From a virus, in IMG/VR virus record IMGVR_UViG_3300028558_000053, positions 1 to 40,502 of that record: 40,502 bases of DNA. One strand, written 5' to 3'. Made by a program: the position numbers and the translations under genes. Of this stretch, positions 34,494-40,502 are shown one piece after another. The notes beneath the pieces are model-generated. The model was not told the origin of the DNA. It saw only the letters and a list, made by a program, of their open reading frames with translations, and did not search any database. The first letter of the stretch is position 1. Every line of letters starts with the position of its first letter.

Positions 34494-35414
34494 ATGAACA
34501 AGCAGACGACGATTGCCGCGGCATCCGCCGCAGCGCTCCTGACGAAGACCGATCCTAATTCACCCGCATTCTCCATTGCCATTTCCGGCGATATCGAGAT
34601 CAAGCCTGGCACAGCGTTTCTGGGCCACACGTATGATGGCAGTGAAGTCATTCGTTTCCCGGAGGCTATCCGCACCCCCGGCGCCGACTACGCCATCGTG
34701 GCGCTGGATGACGGCAGGCTGGAGATCGCCCGCCATACGTTGCCGGGCATTCCGAACAATGCGCTCGGCGGCTTCCATTATGCGCCGGGCGGCATCGCCG
34801 TTGAACGCTGCGGCGGCGACAGTGTGCCCGCGATCAATCCTTACTCGCTGTGGGATCGCAACTTCCGCCCGGCCTGCGCCGACCCGCGCGGCATGGCGCT
34901 GATCGAGCGTACCTATGGTCGCAAATTCTGGTGCGATATCTATCTGCTCGGCCAGAACCATCTTGCCAATGGCACCAGCAGGTTCGGCGTGACGATCGCC
35001 GACGGCAACGATCAGCCGACAAATCCCGCGACGGGCAAGTCGTTCGAGAATCTGGATTACGAAACCGCCGTCGCGGTGATGGCGCATCACGGCAAGCAGC
35101 TTCTCTCGTTCTCTGAGTTTGCCGCCGCGACCTGCGGGGTGACGGAGAAGTCGGCGGCCAAGGACGATCCGGAGAAGACCGGCCTCGATGCGGCGCGCAC
35201 CAGCAAGTTCGGCATCATGCAGGCGACCGGCAACATGTGGGTCTGGGGCCATGACGGCGATCCGGACGAGCCGCGAGCGTCGTTGTTTGGCGGGAGCTGG
35301 TGGAACGACGGCGACGCGGGCTCGCGCTACGCGTACGTCGCCTACTACTGGCCGGGCCTCTCGGGCGGCCGTCTGGGCGCTCGGGGCCGCAGTGATCACC
35401 TGCAACTTGCATAG
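34494..35414 (+). CDS. DGR target: variable C-type lectin / FGE-like protein
   Basis: The 306-residue protein ends in a C-type-lectin fold of the formylglycine-generating-enzyme type used by DGR variable proteins: GKQLLSFSEFAAATCGVTEK (about 207), QATGNMWVWGHDG, and then GGSWWNDGDAGSR, YYWPGLSGGRLGARGRSDHL and the stop. The first 100 residues look like a beta-sandwich attachment or stalk domain. Binding residues would be the varied codons in the last 41 residues. GGAGG lies upstream of the ATG. It could be displayed on the virion or act in the cell. Its early-operon location is unusual for a receptor-binding protein. Confidence 0.85.
   Translation: MNKQTTIAAASAAALLTKTDPNSPAFSIAISGDIEIKPGTAFLGHTYDGSEVIRFPEAIRTPGADYAIVALDDGRLEIARHTLPGIPNNALGGFHYAPGGIAVERCGGDSVPAINPYSLWDRNFRPACADPRGMALIERTYGRKFWCDIYLLGQNHLANGTSRFGVTIADGNDQPTNPATGKSFENLDYETAVAVMAHHGKQLLSFSEFAAATCGVTEKSAAKDDPEKTGLDAARTSKFGIMQATGNMWVWGHDGDPDEPRASLFGGSWWNDGDAGSRYAYVAYYWPGLSGGRLGARGRSDHLQLA
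35289..35411 (+). other. DGR variable region (VR)
   Basis: Codons for residues 266-306 show the mark of adenine-directed mutagenesis. Positions 279, 281, 283, 284, 289, 291 and 292 read TAC, TAC, GCC, TAC, CTC, GGC and GGC, the set derived from AAC template codons. Framework positions (GGSW, AGSR, YWPG, GARGRSDHL) match other DGR variable domains. Few adenines remain in the varied part. No second copy that could be the template repeat was found in the window. Confidence 0.78.
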
Positions 35415-35433
35415 GCGCTGCGGCAGCAGCGCC
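35414..35433 (+). other. DGR hairpin / cruciform after VR
   Basis: GGCGCTGC and GCAGCGCC form a perfect 8-bp stem with a GGCA loop. It begins at the last base of the target stop codon. DGR target sites such as that of BPP-1 carry a similar inverted repeat with a short G-R-N-A tetraloop just downstream of VR, needed for efficient homing. GGCA fits this loop pattern. Confidence 0.78.
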
Positions 35434-35446
35434 GCGTGAACCCGCG

Positions 35447-35875
35447 ATGATCGTCAGGGATGAAAATTCTGCAACCGACGCCTTGGCGATTGTCGAGCGA
35501 TACGAGGCCTTCGTGACCTATCTCTATCCGATCCTTCAGACCAGTCCGCGCAAGCACGGCGTCTTCCGTGATGTCGTGCTGGCGCAACTGTTCTCGCCGA
35601 TCGGAGGGCTTTATCACGCGGCCAAGTCTCGCCAGGTGTCGCGGCTGCATGCCGTCGATGCCGAGTTCGCGACGTTGCGTTCGCACATGCGTTTCATGGT
35701 CCGCTCGACCGTAAGGATCATCACGCCGCACCCCGACATCTCCGGCGATCTTCTCCACGCCACCTGCTGCGGACCGGAAAGGGAATCCTACGTCAACCTT
35801 GAAACCGGGGAGCCGCTGAAAGACGGCGAGCCGATTCCCAAGCCCTTTAAATTCCGGGCGCGGGATTTCCGATGA
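35447..35875 (+). CDS. avd: Avd, DGR accessory variability determinant
   Basis: The 142-residue protein starts with a four-helix-bundle pattern typical of Avd: IVERYEAFVTYLYPILQTSP, KHGVFRDVVLAQLFSPIGGL and DAEFATLRSHMRFM. Avd binds the DGR reverse transcriptase and template RNA and is required for mutagenic homing. A 30-residue C-terminal extension (LETGEPLKDGEPIPKPFKFR) is longer than in short Avd proteins. The gene lies just after the VR hairpin and overlaps the RT by 4 bp (ATGA), the tight spacing of a DGR cassette. Confidence 0.82.
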   Translation: MIVRDENSATDALAIVERYEAFVTYLYPILQTSPRKHGVFRDVVLAQLFSPIGGLYHAAKSRQVSRLHAVDAEFATLRSHMRFMVRSTVRIITPHPDISGDLLHATCCGPERESYVNLETGEPLKDGEPIPKPFKFRARDFR

Positions 35876-36876
35876 CCCGCCGCTATCGCAACCTGATCGG
35901 CCGCATCACCGATCCGCGCACCATGGAAGCGGCGCTGCGGCTTACGGCGGCAGGCAAGCGGCTGACGCCCGGCTTTCTCGAATTCAAGGAATTCGGTCCG
36001 CTGAACCTGCAGCTTCTCGCCCGCGAGATGCGGGACGGGAGCTATCGTCCAGGCGAGCCGCGCGAGTTCTATGTGTTCGATCCAAAGCGGCGGCTGATCT
36101 CTGCGCTGCCGTTTCGCGACCGTGTCGCGCAGCAGGCATTGTGCCTGGTGATCGCGCCGATCTTCGACCGCGCGATGCTGCCGCGTGCCTTCGCCAGCCG
36201 TCCCGGCAAGGGAACGCATGCCGCCGCCGCACTGCTGCAGAGTGAGTTGCGCCAGCGGGTACGGCGCGGGCAGGCGACGTGGTTTCTCAAAACGGACTTC
36301 TCGGCCTATTTCGCATCGATCCAGCGTGATGTGCTGTGGCGGCTAATCGAGGCGAAAATCTCCTGCCGCGCTACGCTGGGGCTGATCGAAAGCATTTTGC
36401 CGCGCGAGGGCATCGGCCTGCCGATCGGCAACCTGACATCGCAGATCTTCGCCAACGTCTACACCGGCGCCACACTCGACCGGCATTTGCAGCAGACGCT
36501 CGGCGAAAAGTCCTGGTATCGCTACATGGACGATCTGGTGGTGCTGGGCGATGACCGGGCGCATCTGGAGCAGGTGAAGGCCAGCATCGAGGAATTCTCG
36601 CGCCGCGAGCTGGGCCTGCGGTTCTCAAAATGGCAGATCTCGCCAGCCGCGCGCGGCATCAACTTCCTCGGCTATCGGATATGGGCCAGCCACAAGCTGT
36701 TGCGGCGTGACAGCGTCACCCGTGCGCGCCGCAAGATCGCGGCCTATCGCGCCGGCGGCGAAATCCGGCGGTTACAGAAATTCCTCGCTGCGTGGCTCGG
36801 CCACGCCTGCCATGCCGACAGCCGCAACCTTGTGCGGAGCCTTGGCCTTTTGCCGATCGAGCGGAGGCGAGGATGA
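35872..36876 (+). CDS. DGR-type reverse transcriptase
   Basis: The 334-residue RT copies the DGR template RNA with adenine-specific errors. The palm motifs are present: KTDFSAYFASI (140-150, first catalytic Asp), the DGR-characteristic LPIGNLTSQIFANVY (183-197) and YMDDLVVLGD (218-227, catalytic pair). A thumb-like C-terminal part follows (FLGYRIWASHKLLRRD). The IGNLTSQ motif sets it apart from group II intron and retron RTs. Both ends overlap neighbours by 4 bp, which leaves no room for a template repeat on either side. Confidence 0.92.
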   Translation: MTRRYRNLIGRITDPRTMEAALRLTAAGKRLTPGFLEFKEFGPLNLQLLAREMRDGSYRPGEPREFYVFDPKRRLISALPFRDRVAQQALCLVIAPIFDRAMLPRAFASRPGKGTHAAAALLQSELRQRVRRGQATWFLKTDFSAYFASIQRDVLWRLIEAKISCRATLGLIESILPREGIGLPIGNLTSQIFANVYTGATLDRHLQQTLGEKSWYRYMDDLVVLGDDRAHLEQVKASIEEFSRRELGLRFSKWQISPAARGINFLGYRIWASHKLLRRDSVTRARRKIAAYRAGGEIRRLQKFLAAWLGHACHADSRNLVRSLGLLPIERRRG

Positions 36877-37757
36877 ATGCGCCCACGCGCCCGGTTCTTC
36901 GATGGCATGGCGGCAAGTGGCTGCTTGCACCGTGGATCATCTCGCATTTCCCGGCGCATCGCATTTATGTCGAGCCGTTCGGCGGCGCGGCCAGCGTGTT
37001 GCTGCGAAAGCAACGCGCCTATGCCGAGGTTTACAACGATCTCGACGATGACGTGGTGAACCTGTTTCGCTGCCTGCAGGATCCATTGAAATCCGCGCGG
37101 CTTCGCGAACTGTTGGTGCTGACGCCGTTCGCCAGGCGGGAATTTGAGATTGCGTGGGATCAGTCCGACGATCCCGTCGAGACGGCACGGCGGCTGATCA
37201 TTCGCGCCTTCATGGGCTTCGGCTCTAACGCCCATAGCCCGCTCGGGCGCGGTCACAAGACGACCGGCTTCCGGGCCAATTCATCGAGGTCGGGCACCAC
37301 GCCCGCCTACGACTGGTCGCACTATCCCGATTGCCTCGATGCCATCATCGAGCGGCTGCGGGGCGTCATCATCGAGCATCGCGACGCTGTGCAAGTGATG
37401 AAATCGCATGACGGGGGGGGCACGCTCCACTATGTCGATCCTCCTTATGTTGCCTCAACGCGCTCGCCGGCGAACAAATACGATCTGAAACACCGGATGT
37501 ACCGGCACGAACTGTCAGATGCCGATCATGTCGAGCTTTTGGCTGGCCTTCGCGAACTAAGCGGAATGGTGGTGCTGTCCGGCTATCCGCATCCGCTTTA
37601 CGACGATGCCTTGCACGATTGGCGGCGCATCGAGCGTCCGGCATTGGCCGATGGTGCGCGCCCGCGCACCGAAGTGATCTGGGTCAATCCCGCATGCGCG
37701 ACCGCACTCAGCCGGGTGCATGGCCGTCAGCTCACCTTGCTTGAGGCGGCATCATGA
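36873..37757 (+). CDS. Dam-type (D12) N6-adenine methyltransferase
   Basis: The 294-residue enzyme shows D12-class motifs: LRWHGGKWLLAPWI (9-22) and VEPFGGAASVLL (33-44) for SAM binding, and catalytic DPPY at 189-192 (LHYVDPPYVAS). GGAGG lies 5 bases before the ATG, and the start overlaps the RT stop. It is the third methyltransferase of the early operon and would mark adenines, possibly GATC-like, on phage DNA. Confidence 0.92.
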   Translation: MNAPTRPVLRWHGGKWLLAPWIISHFPAHRIYVEPFGGAASVLLRKQRAYAEVYNDLDDDVVNLFRCLQDPLKSARLRELLVLTPFARREFEIAWDQSDDPVETARRLIIRAFMGFGSNAHSPLGRGHKTTGFRANSSRSGTTPAYDWSHYPDCLDAIIERLRGVIIEHRDAVQVMKSHDGGGTLHYVDPPYVASTRSPANKYDLKHRMYRHELSDADHVELLAGLRELSGMVVLSGYPHPLYDDALHDWRRIERPALADGARPRTEVIWVNPACATALSRVHGRQLTLLEAAS

Positions 37758-38041
37758 CGGATGCGCACGATCGCCTCGGAGTCTTCATGTCAGGCCGCGC
37801 CCCAGAGGCGCTGATCGCGGCGCTGGTGCTGACGCGCCTTGTCGTCGAAGGCGGAGAACTCGGCGAACTGGCAACGCGCCTGGTGCCGACGCATGACGGC
37901 GACCGGCGCGAGGTCAAGACCGTGCCGCTGGAATGGCTCAACCGCCTCGCTACCGCCGCGGAGCGTGGCGCGCTGACGAAATACACGGTCGAGCAGATCG
38001 TTCAGCACATTCTGTCCCGGCCCGCGGGCACCGTTCCGTGA
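37754..38041 (+). CDS. Hypothetical small helical protein
   Basis: The 95 residues are helical and acidic (EALIAALVLTRLVVEGGELG, LEWLNRLATAAERGALTKYT) with no known motif. The gene overlaps the methyltransferase stop by 4 bp. It lies just before the replication initiator. Confidence 0.64.
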   Translation: MTDAHDRLGVFMSGRAPEALIAALVLTRLVVEGGELGELATRLVPTHDGDRREVKTVPLEWLNRLATAAERGALTKYTVEQIVQHILSRPAGTVP

Positions 38042-38097
38042 GGCTATGTTCTGTTGCGTCGTGTGTTCGATGAAACCAAGAAACCAAGAGAGAAAAG

Positions 38098-39345
38098 ATG
38101 AGCATCGAAGCGCTCAATTGGGCGCGCAAAACATATGTCGGCGATGCCATGGGCAAATCGCTCCTGCGCGCCATCGCCGACTACGCCGACGAAAACGGCC
38201 ACGGCTGGCCATCCCTGACACGGCTCGCCAACGATTGCGACATGTCTGTCGACAGCGTCCGCCGGCGGCTCAAGTCGCTGGAGGAATTGGGGCTCGTCGT
38301 CACATTCCGTGCATGGATGGATGAGCACGGCAAGCGCAACCAGGATGGGCGTGGCCGCGAGACCTCGCGTGATATCCGCTGCATGCTCGAGGTGATGCGG
38401 ACGCGCGATACCGAGGACACCGACGCATCGCAAGACGACGATCAGGCCGAGACCCCCCTAGCCAATAGCAAGGGGGGTCTGGCTACTGGCGAGGGTAGCC
38501 AACAGCAAGGGGCGGGGTCGCAGTCTGCTAGGGGCGGGGTAGCACTCCAGCCACCCCTAGAACCACCACTTAACAACCATCTAAAAGATTCTCCCCCCAA
38601 CCCCCCTCCGGGGGGGTGTGATCCGAAATCTGATGATGGAAGCGGGCAGGCTGAGCCGGAACATTTCGCCGAGTTTAGGCGGGACTATCCGATGCCGTCG
38701 ATGTGGGATTGGCGAAAGACGCTCGGGGTGTTCGTGGCGCTGACACCTGCGGAAGCCGAACATGCGCGCGCCGCTGCTGCGCTCTACGCCAAGCAATGCT
38801 CACTTCCGAAAGCTCCGAAGCCACGCCGACCGGACATGTGGCTTCGCGACCGGATGTTCGAGAATTTTCCGAATGCGAAATTGCAGCCCGAACCGGCGCA
38901 GCGCGTGTTCATCGCCGAGAATAGCGACGATTTCGCGGCGATGTGCGTCGTTGCGCGGATCATCGACCGGCCACAGCCGAGAGCGACAGATGTTCCCGGT
39001 CACGGCACGGGCGTGATGCGCGCCGGTGCGATTTCGCCGGACTATCGCGCGATGCATCAGTTTCGCCAGCTCCGCCGTGATGACGGTTTTGTCGCGGAAG
39101 CGAATTCACCGGAGTTCGTGGCGTGGGCGCGTCGGCTGCACGACTGGACCGGACAACACGTTGAGGCCGGTATCGTCATGCTGGAAGGAACCACGATGAT
39201 GGAAATGGGCCTCGGCAGGCCGCCCATCGAGGTGCGTCGACGAACACATGGCCTTCGTGTGCCGTGCCGCTGGCCGCCACGTAAGGATGGGACGATCAAT
39301 CTGGAAATAGCCGATAACGGAGGCGAGGGTGAACAAGATGCTTAA
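38098..39345 (+). CDS. Replication initiator-like HTH protein
   Basis: The 415-residue protein starts with an HTH_36-type winged helix at about 10-75 (NGHGWPSLTRLANDCDMSVD, SVRRRLKSLEELGLVVTFRA), as in lambda O-like and plasmid replication initiators. The middle, about 118-185, is low-complexity and Gly/Pro/Ser-rich. This is because its DNA carries the repeats described as the candidate origin. The C-terminal part is helical and may recruit the host helicase. Initiators of this kind commonly bind an origin inside their own gene. Confidence 0.82.
   Translation: MSIEALNWARKTYVGDAMGKSLLRAIADYADENGHGWPSLTRLANDCDMSVDSVRRRLKSLEELGLVVTFRAWMDEHGKRNQDGRGRETSRDIRCMLEVMRTRDTEDTDASQDDDQAETPLANSKGGLATGEGSQQQGAGSQSARGGVALQPPLEPPLNNHLKDSPPNPPPGGCDPKSDDGSGQAEPEHFAEFRRDYPMPSMWDWRKTLGVFVALTPAEAEHARAAAALYAKQCSLPKAPKPRRPDMWLRDRMFENFPNAKLQPEPAQRVFIAENSDDFAAMCVVARIIDRPQPRATDVPGHGTGVMRAGAISPDYRAMHQFRQLRRDDGFVAEANSPEFVAWARRLHDWTGQHVEAGIVMLEGTTMMEMGLGRPPIEVRRRTHGLRVPCRWPPRKDGTINLEIADNGGEGEQDA
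38451..38617. repeat. Candidate replication origin inside the initiator gene
   Basis: Two 17-bp direct repeats, TAGCCAATAGCAAGGGG (38459-38475) and TAGCCAACAGCAAGGGG (38496-38512), differ at one base. GACCCCCC/GGGGGGTC, CTAGGGG/CCCCTAG (38528-38560) and a C6/G6 hairpin at 38600-38617 surround them. An AT-richer stretch at about 38570-38592 could serve as the unwinding element. The repeats interrupt the otherwise protein-like frame, as in lambda ori. Confidence 0.66.
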
Positions 39346-39982
39346 AATCGGGGACTTCGTTGAGGTTGTGGAACGGCCCGTGCAGAAAGCCGATGCGCCG
39401 TGGCACCTCGCGATGACGCGTGGTGGACGCGAGAACGCGGCGAAGGATTTCCTCGGCAAGTACGGTTTCGAGGTCTACTTTCCTCTGACGCGCATCATGC
39501 GACCGATCAGCCGAAAGCAGATGTCGCGCAAGCAGCGCGCCGCAGGCGCCGTCGTGAAGCGGGCTGTGCTCAGGCCAGTGTTTCCGTCCTATCTGTTCGT
39601 GCGCTTCGATCTCAATGACGATCGCAGGCATGGCTGCTTCGATGCGGCAGGCGTTCATGGTCTCGTCTGTGCAGGTGATCTGCCTGTCCCTGTCGATGCG
39701 GAACTGATTGCTCACATGCGCGGGCAGGAGATCGATGGCGCTATTCCAGGCGTGATCCTGATGCGAAAGCTGTTTGATGTTGGTGAGACAGTGAGAATTG
39801 CACAGGGGCCATTCGCCGGATTTAGCGCGGTGATTGAACAGCTTCCGGCATCATTGGCGCAACAGGCGCGCGAGGGGAGGATCGAGGACATTGACGAATC
39901 GGAACGCGTGAGTCTTGCTGTCGACATCTTCGGGCGCATTGCGACCATGAAGATGGCGGTAGGAATGGTCGAGAAACTGTAG
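39329..39982 (+). CDS. NusG-like transcription elongation / antitermination protein
   Basis: The 217-residue protein has the NusG N-terminal domain: APWHLAMTRGGRENAAKDFL, KYGFEVYFPLTR and AVLRPVFPSYLFVRFDL. A KOW-like C-terminal domain follows (FDVGETVRIAQGPFAGFSAV). The family includes NusG, RfaH and LoaP, which bind RNA polymerase and change pausing or termination. GGAGG is 5 bases before the GTG start, and an ATG at 39338 is an alternative. It ends beside tandem repeats and a terminator, just before the late genes. Confidence 0.87.
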   Translation: MNKMLKIGDFVEVVERPVQKADAPWHLAMTRGGRENAAKDFLGKYGFEVYFPLTRIMRPISRKQMSRKQRAAGAVVKRAVLRPVFPSYLFVRFDLNDDRRHGCFDAAGVHGLVCAGDLPVPVDAELIAHMRGQEIDGAIPGVILMRKLFDVGETVRIAQGPFAGFSAVIEQLPASLAQQAREGRIEDIDESERVSLAVDIFGRIATMKMAVGMVEKL

Positions 39983-40023
39983 CCACCCTGTCAGCCACAC
40001 CTTTAGCCACCCCGTAACCACCC
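39981..40023 (+). repeat. Four tandem 12-bp repeats
   Basis: AGCCACCCTGTC, AGCCACACCTTT, AGCCACCCCGTA and AACCACCCGG run with 12-, 12- and 11-bp period. They overlap the last codon of the NusG-like gene. Their position between that gene and a terminator suggests a recognition or loading element, though iterons or packaging sites are also possible. Confidence 0.62.
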
Positions 40024-40056
40024 GGAGTGCTGCGCTTACGTGAAACAATCTTGATC

Positions 40057-40080
40057 AAGCCCCGCAAATGCGGGGCTTTT
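40057..40080. terminator. Intrinsic terminator before late genes
   Basis: AAGCCCCGC and GCGGGGCTT form a perfect 9-bp stem with an AAAT loop, flanked by T residues on the right and A residues on the left, so it could work in both directions. It separates the early operon from HNH and terS. Confidence 0.9.
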
Positions 40081-40141
40081 GCATTATGAATTGAGTAGTT
40101 CGGCTTGTGCTGCTCGTAATACATCCATGGTGTAGGCGGCG

Positions 40142-40459
40142 ATGCCTTCACCACGTGCATTGGGCAACAGCTTGGCACCACCACCGTGGAAGGCTTGGTA
40201 CGCATCGGCCCGCTGGCTTAAGCTGCGCCTCACCATCTTCATCCGCGATAACTACACCTGCCAGCAGACAGGCGTCATCTGTGCGGGCAAGTACCCTGCA
40301 CCCGATAGTCCTGTTGCTGACCACAAGGTACCTCACCGAGGCGATCCCGTTCTCTTTTGGGACCCTGACAACATCCAAACCGTGACGAAGGCCTATCACG
40401 ACAGCGAGAAGCAGAAGGCCGAGCAAGGCAGCCTGCAAGAGCGCGGTGTTTGGTACTGA
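40142..40459 (+). CDS. HNH endonuclease, packaging-associated
   Basis: The 105-residue protein contains an HNH-type core: RLTIFIRDNYTCQQTG, DSPVADHKVPHRGD (D60-H61), LFWDPDNIQTV (N77) and a final H86. Phage HNH proteins directly upstream of the terminase genes take part in cos cleavage with the terminase. On a circular map this gene is next to terS, so it is likely the first gene of the late operon. Confidence 0.87.
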   Translation: MPSPRALGNSLAPPPWKAWYASARWLKLRLTIFIRDNYTCQQTGVICAGKYPAPDSPVADHKVPHRGDPVLFWDPDNIQTVTKAYHDSEKQKAEQGSLQERGVWY

Positions 40460-40502
40460 CGGGGGGGCGGGTCAAAAGTCTGGAAGAGTGGGGCGCCCTT
40501 AC
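40460..40502 (+). other. Probable cos-proximal region
   Basis: Between the HNH stop and terS (which resumes at position 23) the sequence has a G-run, GGGGGGGCGGGTC, then AAAAGTCTGGAAG and GGGGCGCCC. Such G-rich non-coding DNA next to HNH and terS often carries the cos site. The exact cut is not visible. Confidence 0.42.

Noticed and set aside
35872-36876. RT as part of a group II intron or retron
   Set aside because: The IGNLTSQ motif, adjacent Avd and VR-bearing target fit a DGR. There is no maturase domain and no intron or msr-msd RNA visible.
40081-40141. Frameshift or broken gene before HNH
   Set aside because: The minus-strand frame across this part has no protein-like features and the HNH gene itself is complete.
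1-40502. tRNA genes and CRISPR arrays
   Set aside because: No cloverleaf with a CCA-type acceptor end and no regularly spaced direct repeats with unique spacers were recognised.

Overview
The window reads as the complete genome, in unintegrated form, of a temperate tailed phage with an HK97-type head and a long non-contractile tail, from a GC-rich alphaproteobacterium. The host call is inference: a GapR/DUF2312 protein, alphaproteobacterial-style phage proteins (DUF2793, DUF4376, Gp37/Gp68) and high-GC codon use fit Rhizobiales such as the Bradyrhizobium group. The order HNH / terS / terL across the two window ends suggests the sequence is opened near cos. Lysis genes, attachment region and integrase are contiguous in the middle, which is the attP-joined arrangement and not an integrated prophage.

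Layout. 1-20450 (+): late structural operon with terminase, portal, prohead protease, capsid, connectors, tail tube, tail chaperone with a -1 frameshift site, tape measure, tail tip and fibres. 20613-21461 (-): an AT-rich glycosyltransferase-like moron. 21667-24322: lysis region with a holin-like protein, SAR lysozyme, overlapping spanins, an M15 peptidase and several very small membrane peptides, closed by a strong terminator at 24439-24471. 24513-26888 (-): repeats marking a candidate attP, then integrase, excisionase-like protein and small regulators in a leftward operon. 26917-27639: immunity region with a repressor and a divergent Cro-like gene, flanked by five copies of one operator family, GTTWCG-N5-CGWAAC. 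28061-39982 (+): early operon with small proteins, GapR-like protein, MT-A70 methyltransferase, large C5 methyltransferase, a diversity-generating retroelement (DGR: variable protein, Avd, reverse transcriptase), a Dam-type methyltransferase, a replication initiator with a probable internal origin, and a NusG-like protein. 39981-40502: 12-bp tandem repeats, terminator, HNH gene and probable cos region.

How it fits together. The repressor probably controls PL (integration and excision) and PR (early operon). The NusG-like gene is last in the early operon, directly before a terminator and the late genes, the position of lambda Q, so it is a good candidate late antiterminator. The most unusual element is the DGR: target with variable region, downstream hairpin with a GRNA-type loop, Avd and RT are all intact and tightly overlapped between methyltransferase genes, yet no template repeat could be found by eye anywhere in the window.
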